This document shows, in pieces, positions 34,071 to 42,703 of a DNA stretch of 64,000 nucleotides. The notes below the pieces were generated by a model that worked only from the letters and a program-made list of their open reading frames with translations, did no database searches and was not told the origin of the DNA. Source of the DNA: Pedobacter sp. SYP-B3415 (GTDB taxonomy: Bacteria; Bacteroidota; Bacteroidia; Sphingobacteriales; Sphingobacteriaceae). Position 1 is the stretch's first letter, and each line of letters begins with the position of its first letter. The stretch covers positions 248,001-312,000 of the forward strand of contig NZ_RXNQ01000031.1 in assembly GCF_004138205.1 (NCBI RefSeq). Reading direction: 5' to 3'. The translations under genes were made by a program, and so were the position numbers.

Positions 34071-34721
34071 ATGAAAATAAGCGACAACAATGCGAACAGC
34101 GGTCCCGGGTCTGAACACGTTCCGGGGCAAAAGAAAGGCGCCCAGATGGATGCTGTAGAACGGATCACGCTACCGAATACCGAGGCCGCAGAGGCTTTTT
34201 ACCAGCTGGTACGACGCCGGTTACTCGATATAGACCGCTGGGGCGAAATGTCAAAACTCCCGATGTCAGCCTTCAAACTTTTTGACTATGCCGGCCGCCC
34301 GGCGGAGCGGCAGCCGGCTGATGGCGACTTTATCCGGATCGACATACCTGGTCCCGGCACCCGTACCGGCGAAGGTTATGACTGGGTTATTGTTGAGGAG
34401 GTACGGGAAGACAAGGATGAAAACACCGAGGTTACAACCCTGCGTGTGCGGCCATCCGGACATCCCCTTGGTGATAGCGAAAACACAGCACATTTCCTGA
34501 AAGATACCGCCACATCAACGTTCCAGGTCAAACGGATTGGAAACGAGGTAACTGCAGAAGAACACGGCCGTAACGAGCAGGCTAACCTGGAGACCGGCAA
34601 TATGCTTGATAATATCAGAAATGCATTTGTTGGCTTCGGCGCAAAACTTGGATTCTCTTACCCGCAGTGGAAAAGTCTCGTTGCCGGACTTCTGGATACG
34701 GCCGGCGATAAAGAAGCATAA
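34071..34721 (+). CDS. Hypothetical protein divergent from ligD
   Basis: A 216-residue soluble protein with no recognised family. The start is the ATG at 34071 (MKISDNNANSGPG); a GTG at 34026 is possible. After a disordered N-terminus come a helix (AEAFYQLVRRRLLDID), a beta-rich middle with DFIRIDIPGPG and DWVIVEEV, strands VTTLRVRPSGHPL and STFQVKRIG, and a C-terminal helix LDNIRNAFVGFGAKLGF. The core suggests a lipid-binding or SRPBCC-like cup, but that is a guess. It is divergent from ligD with 169 bases between them, and a terminator follows. Function unknown. Confidence 0.65.
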   Translation: MKISDNNANSGPGSEHVPGQKKGAQMDAVERITLPNTEAAEAFYQLVRRRLLDIDRWGEMSKLPMSAFKLFDYAGRPAERQPADGDFIRIDIPGPGTRTGEGYDWVIVEEVREDKDENTEVTTLRVRPSGHPLGDSENTAHFLKDTATSTFQVKRIGNEVTAEEHGRNEQANLETGNMLDNIRNAFVGFGAKLGFSYPQWKSLVAGLLDTAGDKEA

Positions 34722-34739
34722 GAACGAAGTTCAAAAGAA

Positions 34740-34777
34740 ACGGGCGGGGCGGTTGATTGCTCCCGCCCGTTTTTTTA
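34740..34777 (+). terminator. Intrinsic terminator between the hypothetical gene and glgX
   Basis: ACGGGCGGG (34740-34748) pairs perfectly with CCCGCCCGT (34762-34770), followed by a T-run to 34777. It overlaps the glgX stop (34775), so both convergent genes end here. Confidence 0.85.
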
Positions 34778-36907
34778 TGCGCCGGGCCTGAAGACCAGAA
34801 CGCTGTGCGGCGGACAGGAAAATTCCTCCTGAAAAGCAAGGCCAGCCTGCTCTTCAGGGGTAAGACTGGCAAATGCAAGCGTCCAGTTTCTGCGGTATGG
34901 CCGCTTGGGGAACGTGATCTGAACCGCCTCATGTGAAGCATTAAAAATCAGAAACAGTTCTGATGAGCCCGCGGGCTGGTCAAGACTGGTGGGGCTGAGA
35001 AAAATGCATAATGTCTTCCGACCATGCTCATGCCAGTCTTTTGTTTTCATTTCTGAGCCGGCCGGCGAGAACCATGCAATCTTTTTAACGGGACTACCCG
35101 GTGCGCGGTCGCCCATAACCCAGGTGTCCTGTCTAAGCAAAGGGTTATCCCGCCTGAACGCCAGCAGCGCTTTCGTGAAAGCAAAGAGGTCATGATCACG
35201 GGCTGTCCAGCTTAGCCAGGAAATTTCATTGTCCTGGCAATACACATTGTTGTTTCCATGCTGCGTTTTTCCGCATTCTGCGCCGGCCGTCATCATCGGA
35301 ACGCCTTGTGAAAGCAGCAAACCGCACAAAAAATTACGCTGCTGCCGGCGGCGCAGGTTGAGCACGGCTTCTTCAGTTGTTTCACCCTCTTCACCGCAAT
35401 TCCATGAAAGGTTTTCGCTTTCACCATCCTGGTTATCCTCGCCATTCGCTTCATTGTGTTTTTCGTTGTAACTGACAAGGTCATACAAACTGAAGCCGTC
35501 ATGCGCAGTAATAAAATTTATACTTGCCGTCGGCAGGCGCGAGTCGGCCTGATAAAGGTCGGGGCTACCGAGAAAACGGCAGGACATTTCCGCAAGCGTA
35601 CCTTCATCCCCGCGCCAGAACCGGCGCCAAAGATCTCTGAACATGCCATTCCACTCGCTCCAGCCAGGGGGAAATTTACCCACCTGGTAGCCGCCCTCCC
35701 CCACATCCCAGGGTTCAGCAATGAGTTTCACCTGCGAAATGAGGGGATCCTGGTGAATAATATCAAAGAAGGCACTCAGCCGGTTTACATCATGAAGTTC
35801 GCGGGCAAGTGTCGATGCGAGATCAAACCTGAAGCCATCTACATGCATTTCAGATATCCAGTAGCGGAGGCTATCCATGATCAGGCGCAGTACATTGGGA
35901 AGCCTGGTATTCAGCGTATTACCTGTACCGGTATAATCCCGGTAGTACCGGGGGAGGTCTGGCTCCAGACGATAATATTCAGCATTGTCAATACCGCGGA
36001 AACAAAGCGTGGGACCCATCTGGTTACCCTCGCCCGTATGATTATATACCACATCGAGTATCACCTCGATACCTGCTTCGTGCAGGCTGCGAACCATCTC
36101 CTTGAATTCTGCAACTTCGGTTCCCGGCTCCTTGCCCGCTGCATAACGTCTTTCAGGCGCAAAAAAACCGATCGTGTTGTAGCCCCAGTAATTACTCAGG
36201 CCTTTTTCATGCAGATGATGATCAGATACAAAGGTATGCACCGGCAACAGTTCTATCGTTGTGATCCCAAGTTCTTTCAAATAAGCGATCATAACCGGAT
36301 GGCCTATTGCAGCGTATGTTCCGCGCAGTTCCTCAGGAATATCCGGGTGAAGCATGGTCAGTCCCTTCACATGTGCTTCATAGATAACGGACCGCTCGGG
36401 CGGTATACGCGGCAGATGGTCGTCCCGCCAGTCAAACGATGGATCGACGACGACACTCTTTGGCATAAATGCCGCGCTGTCTTTGTCAGAAAAGGTCAGG
36501 TCTGCCTCCTCATGACCCATCTGGTAACCAAACAGCGCTTCATCCCAGCGCAGATCGCCGTAGGTAGACTTTGCATAGGGATCGAGCAAAAGTTTGTTAA
36601 CGTTGTAGCGCTCACCCAACTCCGGCTGATAAGGCCCCTCTGCACGAAAACCGTATAACTGCCCGGGCCTGAGGCCGGGAAAGTAACCATGCCAGACGCC
36701 GTGCGTAAACTTCTTCAGCGGTACACGGATCTGCTCGGTATCCGGGTCGGCGGTATCAAACAGACAAAGCCAGACTATGCTTGCGTTTTGGGCATAGATG
36801 GAAAAGTTGACACCGGCACCGTCCCACGTGGCCCCCAGTGGGTATTCAGATCCAGGTAACTGTTCTAGCTCGTACAGATCTGTGGCAGGCGTGTATTCCT
36901 CATGCAT
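34775..36907 (-). CDS. glgX: Glycogen debranching enzyme (isoamylase type, GlgX/TreX)
   Basis: A 710-residue GH13_11 enzyme that cleaves alpha-1,6 branches of glycogen, releasing linear maltodextrins. It has an N-terminal CBM48 domain (about 15-150), then the barrel with VILDVVYNHTGEG, DGFRFDLAS (Asp nucleophile), KLIAEPWDVG (Glu) and ITAHDGFSL (His-Asp). NHTGEGNQMGPT and the disordered EANGEDNQDG loop are as in GlgX/TreX. It supplies chains to TreY-MalQ at 8.5-12.5 kb, closing a glycogen to trehalose route. A small protein gene lies 3 bases upstream. Confidence 0.93.
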   Translation of the reverse strand: MHEEYTPATDLYELEQLPGSEYPLGATWDGAGVNFSIYAQNASIVWLCLFDTADPDTEQIRVPLKKFTHGVWHGYFPGLRPGQLYGFRAEGPYQPELGERYNVNKLLLDPYAKSTYGDLRWDEALFGYQMGHEEADLTFSDKDSAAFMPKSVVVDPSFDWRDDHLPRIPPERSVIYEAHVKGLTMLHPDIPEELRGTYAAIGHPVMIAYLKELGITTIELLPVHTFVSDHHLHEKGLSNYWGYNTIGFFAPERRYAAGKEPGTEVAEFKEMVRSLHEAGIEVILDVVYNHTGEGNQMGPTLCFRGIDNAEYYRLEPDLPRYYRDYTGTGNTLNTRLPNVLRLIMDSLRYWISEMHVDGFRFDLASTLARELHDVNRLSAFFDIIHQDPLISQVKLIAEPWDVGEGGYQVGKFPPGWSEWNGMFRDLWRRFWRGDEGTLAEMSCRFLGSPDLYQADSRLPTASINFITAHDGFSLYDLVSYNEKHNEANGEDNQDGESENLSWNCGEEGETTEEAVLNLRRRQQRNFLCGLLLSQGVPMMTAGAECGKTQHGNNNVYCQDNEISWLSWTARDHDLFAFTKALLAFRRDNPLLRQDTWVMGDRAPGSPVKKIAWFSPAGSEMKTKDWHEHGRKTLCIFLSPTSLDQPAGSSELFLIFNASHEAVQITFPKRPYRRNWTLAFASLTPEEQAGLAFQEEFSCPPHSVLVFRPGA

Positions 36908-36910
36908 AAG

Positions 36911-37198
36911 TTAATGTTCTATGGTTTGCAGGTGTATATCAATTTCTTGTCCGATAGCTGCGATTACTTCATCGCTGACCAAAAAGGGCGGATTTTCAGG
37001 AAAAGCATCAGGGTCATAAAGCGGAAGATCGCCCAGGTCTGTAGAAGCAAGCGATGCCTTTTCCCAGGCGTTTTCACCCTGCCTGACCAGGGCCGCAATT
37101 CTTCCATAATAGATTACCTGAAAGCCACCCTCCACAGGAAGAATGGTTAGCGTTATTTGCTCCTGGTCATAAGGAATATGAATATTGAATGCGTCCAT
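36911..37198 (-). CDS. Small hypothetical protein cotranscribed with glgX
   Basis: A 95-residue soluble protein. FNIHIPYDQEQITLTILPVEG, then FQVIYYGRIAALVRQGENAWEK, then a variable tail and a helix EIDIHLQTIEH. Its strand order and Trp resemble those of two small proteins earlier in the window (18918 and 20603). It ends 3 bases before glgX, so coupling is likely; a link to glycogen use is inference. No known family. Confidence 0.6.
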   Translation of the reverse strand: MDAFNIHIPYDQEQITLTILPVEGGFQVIYYGRIAALVRQGENAWEKASLASTDLGDLPLYDPDAFPENPPFLVSDEVIAAIGQEIDIHLQTIEH

Positions 37199-37255
37199 TT
37201 AAATCAAGGATAAATTGTTATAAAAATTTGAGTCAGTGTATGCAGGAAGGGCCGG

Positions 37256-37933
37256 TTACCACTCAATCTTTGTGATTCCGGGCAATTTGGATATTTGCCC
37301 GCCTGCCTGCACCAGTTTCTCCGGAGACGAAAATTTGCCCAGGGTAATTTGCAGGTGATCAGGCGCGCCGCTGCCGGGTACAAGACTTATCTTGTTTATC
37401 ACCAGCCCGGCTTCATTTAGTACCTGGCGAATCTCGTCCAGCAGTGATTCGCGGTTTTCTGTTTCGATAGACAACACGGTTTGCGCACGTTTGCCAAAAA
37501 ACCGTTTCTCCACCCAGCTAACGCCGACCAGGATAAAAAGAAACAAAATGGTGGCTGAGACAGCGGCAATGAAGAGGCCACCGCCGCAGGCAAGGCCGAT
37601 TGCGCTCACGCCCCATAAACCGGCGGCCGTAGTTAAGCCCTTAATGATTTGCTGTTTAAAGAATAAAATAGTTCCGGCGCCTAAAAAGCCAACCCCGCTG
37701 ATTACCTGAGCGGCAACACGCGACGGATCAAGTTCAATACCCTCGTAAACAATTACATCGGCAAAACCATAGGCTGAGACGATCATAGCCAGCGAGGCAC
37801 CAAGGCAGACCAATGCATGGGTGCGGAGGCCGGCTGCCCACTCTCTTCTCTCCCTTTCAAGACCGACCACCGCTCCGAGCAGCACTGCCAATCCCAACCG
37901 GCACAAAAGGTCGGAAAAAGACAATACCGGCAT
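37256..37933 (-). CDS. MgtC/SapB-family membrane protein
   Basis: A 225-residue inner-membrane protein. The N-terminal half has four to five helices with the conserved LGAVVGLERERRE and GLRTHALVCLGASL segments and the acidic/Gly pattern SGVGFLGAGTILF. The C-terminal half (about 140-225) is a soluble ACT-like domain (LSIETENRESLLDEIRQ). MgtC proteins are tied to low-magnesium and acid stress and to ATP synthase regulation in enteric bacteria; the function of Bacteroidota members is not set. It is preceded by an acidic protein with a 5-base gap. Confidence 0.88.
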   Translation of the reverse strand: MPVLSFSDLLCRLGLAVLLGAVVGLERERREWAAGLRTHALVCLGASLAMIVSAYGFADVIVYEGIELDPSRVAAQVISGVGFLGAGTILFFKQQIIKGLTTAAGLWGVSAIGLACGGGLFIAAVSATILFLFILVGVSWVEKRFFGKRAQTVLSIETENRESLLDEIRQVLNEAGLVINKISLVPGSGAPDHLQITLGKFSSPEKLVQAGGQISKLPGITKIEW

Positions 37934-37938
37934 ATGCT

Positions 37939-38298
37939 TTATTTTTCTTCCAGATCGTCGTCCTCGTCTTCCAGATAGGTATCATCTGACAGGTCTTCGT
38001 CGTCGATCTCTTCGGCTTCATCAAATGTTTCATCGCCTCCGCCCGCGACATCTTCGTCTGTGAGCCCGTCACCGTCATCTGCGATCTCTTCGTCCAGCCG
38101 GGTACCCTCGCCATCCGCATACTGGATCTCGCCGGGTGTATATTCATTTTCTTCGGCATTCTGGCCATCCGGGCTGTCAAATTCGTCACCTTCAGATGCT
38201 GAGTCTGTGTGTTTTTCGTCGGCAGGCGCCCGGCCTACCTGAAACTGTTCCAGGTTTGGAATCTCCTCTTCCGGATTTTGTTGTGATTCGTTTTGCAT
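37939..38298 (-). CDS. Highly acidic disordered protein
   Basis: A 119-residue low-complexity protein, about 40 percent Asp plus Glu, with few hydrophobic residues. The first part reads QNESQQNPEEEIPNLEQFQ, the last is a run of acidic residues ending DDDLEEK. No signal peptide or domain. It looks like an intrinsically disordered, hydrophilin-type protein. It lies 5 bases before the MgtC-like gene. Similar proteins are at 38729-39001 and 49638-49904. Confidence 0.6.
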   Translation of the reverse strand: MQNESQQNPEEEIPNLEQFQVGRAPADEKHTDSASEGDEFDSPDGQNAEENEYTPGEIQYADGEGTRLDEEIADDGDGLTDEDVAGGGDETFDEAEEIDDEDLSDDTYLEDEDDDLEEK

Positions 38299-38603
38299 AT
38301 GTTTTTTATGGTTGATTTAAGATGCCCCGGTTTACGTTGCAAGAACTTGCCTTTAACAGGGTGCTTACAAACAACCGTTCTGACCGGTAATTGTTCTGCA
38401 TGGTTTCTGTTCAGGTATTTTTACGGAGAGCCGTTTCCCGGATACATTAATTGAGGGTTGGTGCTAAAGTGCCGATGCCGGACCGGTCTGCAGCACCGTA
38501 CCGGGCGTAGTTGCCGCAACATCGGGCATGCGATTACGCCTTTGAGAATTAAGCAAAACTTGTTCTGAAACTTCATGTTACCGGGATAAGAAAAACATAA
38601 ATT
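38299..38603. other. Divergent non-coding stretch
   Basis: 305 bases between the acidic gene (minus) and a short membrane peptide gene (plus). No clear TAnnTTTG box was found. It contains AACAGGGTG near 38358, a short string also found near 50024 upstream of the other acidic protein; this may be chance. Confidence 0.35.
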
Positions 38604-38717
38604 ATGATCGTTCCCCTGGTATTTGGCATCGTCTTTTTAATCGCAGTAGTTGTTCTCTACTTTGTATGGAAAAACAAGAAAAAGCGGTCTCAGAACACGA
38701 CAACATCGAACAAATAA
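38604..38717 (+). CDS. 37-residue single-span membrane peptide
   Basis: ATG at 38604, stop TAA ending at 38717. Translation: a short polar start, a hydrophobic helix (PLVFGIVFLIAVVVLYFVW), then WKNKKKRSQNTTTSNK. The helix followed by a positive patch predicts an N-out, C-in single-span membrane protein. The next gene starts 11 bases later, so the two would be cotranscribed. The length is near the lower limit for genes, but the helix plus basic tail is a typical small-protein pattern. Confidence 0.55.
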   Translation: MIVPLVFGIVFLIAVVVLYFVWKNKKKRSQNTTTSNK

Positions 38718-38728
38718 ATCTAAACAGT

Positions 38729-39001
38729 ATGATGGATAATTCAGAAAAATCAGGCAACAAAAAACCTGTAGGCAGAGCATCTGATGATGTGCGAACCGGC
38801 GATGAGACCGACATCCGCCGAGGCGCAAACGATGAAAGCATCATTGAAAAAATGCAGGACAATGCAGAACAGACAAAATCTCCGCAGCAACAGCAGGAGT
38901 CCGGAAGCCCCGAGTCTGAACGGCGCGATCCGGGTTTCGGGCTTGGCGACACCTCAGCGATCGAAAACGGCGATCCGGATAATGACCATAACAGACCCTG
39001 A
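38729..39001 (+). CDS. Disordered hydrophilic protein
   Basis: About 90 residues from the ATG at 38729 (MMDNSEKSGNKKPVG). A longer frame to 38666 overlaps the membrane peptide and lacks support. Low complexity, rich in Asp, Glu, Asn, Gln and Gly with repeated short polar strings (QQQQESGSPESER), no hydrophobic core. Likely an intrinsically disordered stress protein. It follows the membrane peptide by 11 bases. Function unknown. Confidence 0.55.
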   Translation: MMDNSEKSGNKKPVGRASDDVRTGDETDIRRGANDESIIEKMQDNAEQTKSPQQQQESGSPESERRDPGFGLGDTSAIENGDPDNDHNRP

Positions 39002-39031
39002 AAACGGAAAAATTTATGAGGGAGTGGCCCA

Positions 39032-39679
39032 TCAGATCACGTAACCGTTTGTTATAGCGAAACGGATCAGCGCGGCGGTATTTCTTGTATGTGTTTTTTC
39101 AAGCAGCGTCTGCCGGTGTCCTTCTACCGTTCGTTTGCTGATATTCAAGATACCGGCCATGTCATTGTTCGTCATACCTTCACTGATCAGGCGCAGAATT
39201 TCAATCTCCCGGGCGGTAAAATCCATAGATCGCGCGTTAGCGAGCCTTACATTCGGCTTACCAAGAAATTTATTAATAAAATGATCTGCAAGCGTTGAGC
39301 TGAGATACCGGTAGCCCGAATGCACCTGCCTGATGGCAAACACAAGTTCCTCAGGGCCAACATCTTTCAGCAGATACCCGTCTGCCCCGGCCAGGAAAGC
39401 GCCGGCGATATACTTCTCACTGTCCAGCAAAGATAAGAACAGAACTTTTCCCGTATAGTTCAGTTCACGCGCTTTTGAAAGGAGGCTGATACCGTCAAGA
39501 CCAGACATATTGATGTCGGCAAGAACGACATCTGCAGGGACGTTTGTACGAAGCGCGTTCAGCGCTTCGAACCCGTCGGCCACTGCCGCCCGGATAGCAA
39601 AATCATCCTGCTCGTCAAGGATAGCCCGGATACTGTTGCGTACAATCTGATGGTCTTCTGCGAGAATAATATTGATCAT
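39032..39679 (-). CDS. NarL/FixJ-type response regulator
   Basis: A 215-residue DNA-binding regulator, start at 39679 (MINIILAEDHQIVRN). Receiver domain 1-125 with phosphoacceptor in VVLADINMSGLDG, and a LuxR-type helix-turn-helix (about 150-215: FTAREIEILRLISEGMTNND, then ILNISKRTVEGHRQ). It has no cognate kinase beside it. The NarL-type kinases at 51.2 and 56 kb and the paralogous regulator at 59.3 kb are candidates. A TGTTTAACA element lies 55 bases before its start. Confidence 0.9.
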   Translation of the reverse strand: MINIILAEDHQIVRNSIRAILDEQDDFAIRAAVADGFEALNALRTNVPADVVLADINMSGLDGISLLSKARELNYTGKVLFLSLLDSEKYIAGAFLAGADGYLLKDVGPEELVFAIRQVHSGYRYLSSTLADHFINKFLGKPNVRLANARSMDFTAREIEILRLISEGMTNNDMAGILNISKRTVEGHRQTLLEKTHTRNTAALIRFAITNGYVI

Positions 39680-40011
39680 AAATGAGCTGGTTGCAGGCCT
39701 GATAATAGCGGTAATCAGATAAGCGCAAAGCACTGTTTAACAATAACTTTGCGTTATGTGGTAACACCGGGACCGCACTTGTGTTTCGCATGTTAGCACA
39801 ATGCGTAATTTACACCCCCGCGCGCTAATTACGCAGCAGCAAGGCGGGAGCCTCCGCGTCTCAAACAGCCTCTCCTCCAATTCTGTAGCCGCATACCGGT
39901 TTCCAGCTGGTGTGTAAATACGCCAGGCTACTGGTCAATTACTGAAAAACAAAATAGTCAAATCGTTAGACCGGGCGCCTGCGTTAGGGTATGAGAACTA
40001 ATCCCCTGAAT
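39680..40011. other. Divergent intergenic region with TGTTTAACA element
   Basis: 332 bases between the NarL regulator and the carbamoyltransferase gene. It holds TGTTTAACA at 39734-39742. The remainder shows no gene, riboswitch or repeat that I can identify. Promoters for both flanking genes must lie here. Confidence 0.4.
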
Positions 40012-41790
40012 ATGTATACACTCGGTATCAATGCAATCTTTCATGATTCTGCGGCCTGCCTGATTAAAGACGGCGTGCTTCTCTCGGCTGCAGAAGAAGA
40101 ACGTTTTACAGGCTATAAGCATGGCAAAAGGCCAATCCCTTTTTCTACGTATGAGCTGCCTTATCATGCCATAGCGTACTGCCTTGGTCAGGCGGGCCTG
40201 CACCTGAGTCAGATCGATCATATTGCGTACTCGTTTAATCCACTGTTGTGCACCGACAAGGGCATGGCAACGCAAGGCGAAGCGCCCATTCCGTTTTTTC
40301 CGCAAGCCGGCACAGATCCCGGGCGAAAGCGCATGTTATGGAATAACCTTTTTCTTTCATCGTCACTTAATGCGGCCGACCACCTCGTAGACGGTTATCC
40401 GCACCACTTGCAAGAATATTTTGTCGGCAGCCGGACAACCGACTGGGAATGGCATTTCGTAGACCACCATGTTGCCCATGCAGCCAGTGCCTTTTTGCCG
40501 TCTCCCTATTCACATGCAGCAGTTATGACGATAGACGGCCGCGGGGAGGACGTTTCGACAACCTATAGTCTTGGAGTAGGCCATGCACTAACCACGATCA
40601 GCGAAGTTAAACTTCCTCATTCGCTCGGCTTACTTTATGAACAGGTAACGAGCTATCTCGGATTTCTCCACTCCTCAGATGAGTACAAAGTAATGGCCCT
40701 GGCATCTTATGGTGAGCCTGAATATCTTTCAGTTTTCAGGGATCTTGTCAAGGTTCATGGCGACGGACAATATACAATTGAGCAGACACCACTTAACGAA
40801 CTGTTCGGTCCGGCACGCCTGCGTTCAGATTCATTTGATAAAAAACACTTTAACCTGGCGCGGTCGCTGCAGCTTGTGCTCGAAGAAACTGTGCTCGAGC
40901 TTACCGGCTGGCTGCGTAACGTCAGCATGGCCGACAACCTTTGCCTGGCTGGAGGCGTGGCGCTCAACTGTGTTTTAAACGGCCGCATACGCGATGAAAG
41001 CGGTTTCAAAGGCGTTTGGGTGCAGCCGGCATCCGGCGACTCGGGGACGGCACTCGGAGCCGCGCTTTGGATTGACAACAATATCAGGCAGCCGGCTGAA
41101 AAAGACTTTGTTATGGAACATGCCTACTGGGGACCTGAATACAGCGACCATGAGATCGAAAAACTGCTGCAATGGGCAAAGGTGCCATACAGGAAGATGG
41201 AAAATGTTGCAACAGAAACAGCTGAGATTCTAGCAGAAGACAAAATTATCGGCTGGTTTCAGGGGCGTATGGAGTTCGGTCCGCGCGCGCTCGGCAGCCG
41301 CTCCATTCTTGCCTCGCCTATCAGCACAGATATGCAGGCCCGTTTGAATGAGGTTAAAGACCGGGAAGATTTTCGCCCCGTTGCACCTGTGGTGCTGCAG
41401 GAAGATGCAGCAGAATGGTTTGAGGGGGCGGTTGAATCGCCATATATGTTATTTGTAAATAAAGTTGCAGCAGACAAGGCAGACCGCATTCCAGCTGTAA
41501 GACATGTAGACGGCACCGCGCGTATCCAAACAATTAACGCGAAGCAACATCCGCAATACTATGCCTTGCTGAAGGCTTTTAAAGAAAAGACCGGCGTTCC
41601 GGTGCTCGTGAACACGAGTTTTAACATTCTGGGCAAGCCCATAGTCTGCACACCAAAAGACGCCATCAGCTGTTTCTGGACATCGCCGTTTGACGCACTT
41701 ATTATGGGTTCATTTTTAATCGAGAAGAACAATGCCGATAAAAATATCAGTAGTTATTCCAACTTACAACAGAACGAACTTACTGCTTAA
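40012..41790 (+). CDS. NodU/CmcH-type carbamoyltransferase
   Basis: A 592-residue enzyme that transfers a carbamoyl group from carbamoyl phosphate, via carbamoyl-adenylate, to a hydroxyl on a sugar or natural product. The start MYTLGINAIFHDSAACLIKD at 40012 is preferred; an ATG at 39991 is also in frame. The N-terminal Kae1-like domain shows EEERFTG and the metal motif VDHHVAHAAS. The C-terminal YrdC-like part has QGRMEFGPRALGSRS, FRPVAPVV and NTSFNILGKPIVCTP, all family hallmarks. It opens a three-gene plus-strand operon with a GT2 and a GT9. Likely job: carbamoylating the glycan or product of the heptose cluster downstream. Confidence 0.9.
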   Translation: MYTLGINAIFHDSAACLIKDGVLLSAAEEERFTGYKHGKRPIPFSTYELPYHAIAYCLGQAGLHLSQIDHIAYSFNPLLCTDKGMATQGEAPIPFFPQAGTDPGRKRMLWNNLFLSSSLNAADHLVDGYPHHLQEYFVGSRTTDWEWHFVDHHVAHAASAFLPSPYSHAAVMTIDGRGEDVSTTYSLGVGHALTTISEVKLPHSLGLLYEQVTSYLGFLHSSDEYKVMALASYGEPEYLSVFRDLVKVHGDGQYTIEQTPLNELFGPARLRSDSFDKKHFNLARSLQLVLEETVLELTGWLRNVSMADNLCLAGGVALNCVLNGRIRDESGFKGVWVQPASGDSGTALGAALWIDNNIRQPAEKDFVMEHAYWGPEYSDHEIEKLLQWAKVPYRKMENVATETAEILAEDKIIGWFQGRMEFGPRALGSRSILASPISTDMQARLNEVKDREDFRPVAPVVLQEDAAEWFEGAVESPYMLFVNKVAADKADRIPAVRHVDGTARIQTINAKQHPQYYALLKAFKEKTGVPVLVNTSFNILGKPIVCTPKDAISCFWTSPFDALIMGSFLIEKNNADKNISSYSNLQQNELTA

Positions 41791-42703
41791 TTGTCTGAAA
41801 AGTCTGGCCGGGCAGCATTTAAATAAAGCGTTTTTTGAGGTGATTGTTGTGAGTGACGGCCCCGACCCGCAAACCCGCAGCGCACTCGAGGTTTATGCCG
41901 GGAAACGCCCCCTTAATTTGCGCTATCTGCACACAGCAGTAAAAAAGGGCCCTGCAGCTGCCCGCAATTTAGGCTGGCTGAGTGCACGCGGGCCGCTGGT
42001 TGCCTTTACCGATGATGACTGTCTCCCCGACCGCAACTGGCTAATCTCACTGCTCAGCCATTATAATGAAGGCCAGCTTATCGCGATGACAGGCCGTACG
42101 GTTGTTCCTGTAGGTAATATGGTTAGCGACCATGCCCTTAACACAAAAGGACTCGAAGATGCAGAATTCATCACAGCCAACTGTGCCATAAGCAAACAGG
42201 CGCTGATCCTAACGGGCGGCTTTGATGAAAGGTTCGAGCTGGCCTGGCGTGAGGATTCCGATCTGCATTTTCGCCTGTTAGAAAACAGCATAACTATTAT
42301 CAGGACACCTGAAGCCATCGTTGTTCATCCGGTGCGAAGCGGCCGGTTCGGCCTTAGCATTGCCGAGCAGAGAAAAGGGATGTATGATGCGCTGCTCTAC
42401 AAAAAATATCCCGCGTTCTACCGGCAGCGGATCCAGCAAAAACCGCTCTGGTACTACTATTTTATTAATCTGTTGTGGATCGTGGTACTGGCCGCCGCCT
42501 GGCGGCAGGAATGGTGGCTGGCTTACACAGGCCTGGCTGGTGTTGCTATTCTCTTGTTAAACTTCGCCTACAAGCGGCTCGTGCGCACCAGTAAGACCCT
42601 GCGCGATATTGCCGAAATGCTGGTAACGTCGCTCGTCATACCGACCCTATCGGTATACTGGCGGCTTGTCGGAAACATTCGCTTCAAAACAGTTCTTTTA
42701 TGA
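41732..42703 (+). CDS. Glycosyltransferase family 2 with C-terminal membrane helices
   Basis: A 323-residue GT-A fold transferase. The start MPIKISVVIPTYNRTNLL overlaps the carbamoyltransferase end by 59 bases. It has the nucleotide-sugar DxD in FTDDDCLPD, GPAAARNLGW, and the catalytic acidic ELAWREDSDLHFRL. Two hydrophobic segments near residues 245-280 (FINLLWIVVLAAAW, LAYTGLAGVAILLL) anchor it to the inner membrane. Its stop overlaps the next ATG by 4 bases. Acceptor and donor are unknown; it acts on the same product as its neighbours by inference. Confidence 0.88.
   Translation: MPIKISVVIPTYNRTNLLLNCLKSLAGQHLNKAFFEVIVVSDGPDPQTRSALEVYAGKRPLNLRYLHTAVKKGPAAARNLGWLSARGPLVAFTDDDCLPDRNWLISLLSHYNEGQLIAMTGRTVVPVGNMVSDHALNTKGLEDAEFITANCAISKQALILTGGFDERFELAWREDSDLHFRLLENSITIIRTPEAIVVHPVRSGRFGLSIAEQRKGMYDALLYKKYPAFYRQRIQQKPLWYYYFINLLWIVVLAAAWRQEWWLAYTGLAGVAILLLNFAYKRLVRTSKTLRDIAEMLVTSLVIPTLSVYWRLVGNIRFKTVLL

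Noticed and set aside
35456-36658. 400-codon plus-strand frame opposite glgX
   Set aside because: GC-rich antisense shadow of a well supported enzyme gene; no recognisable domain.
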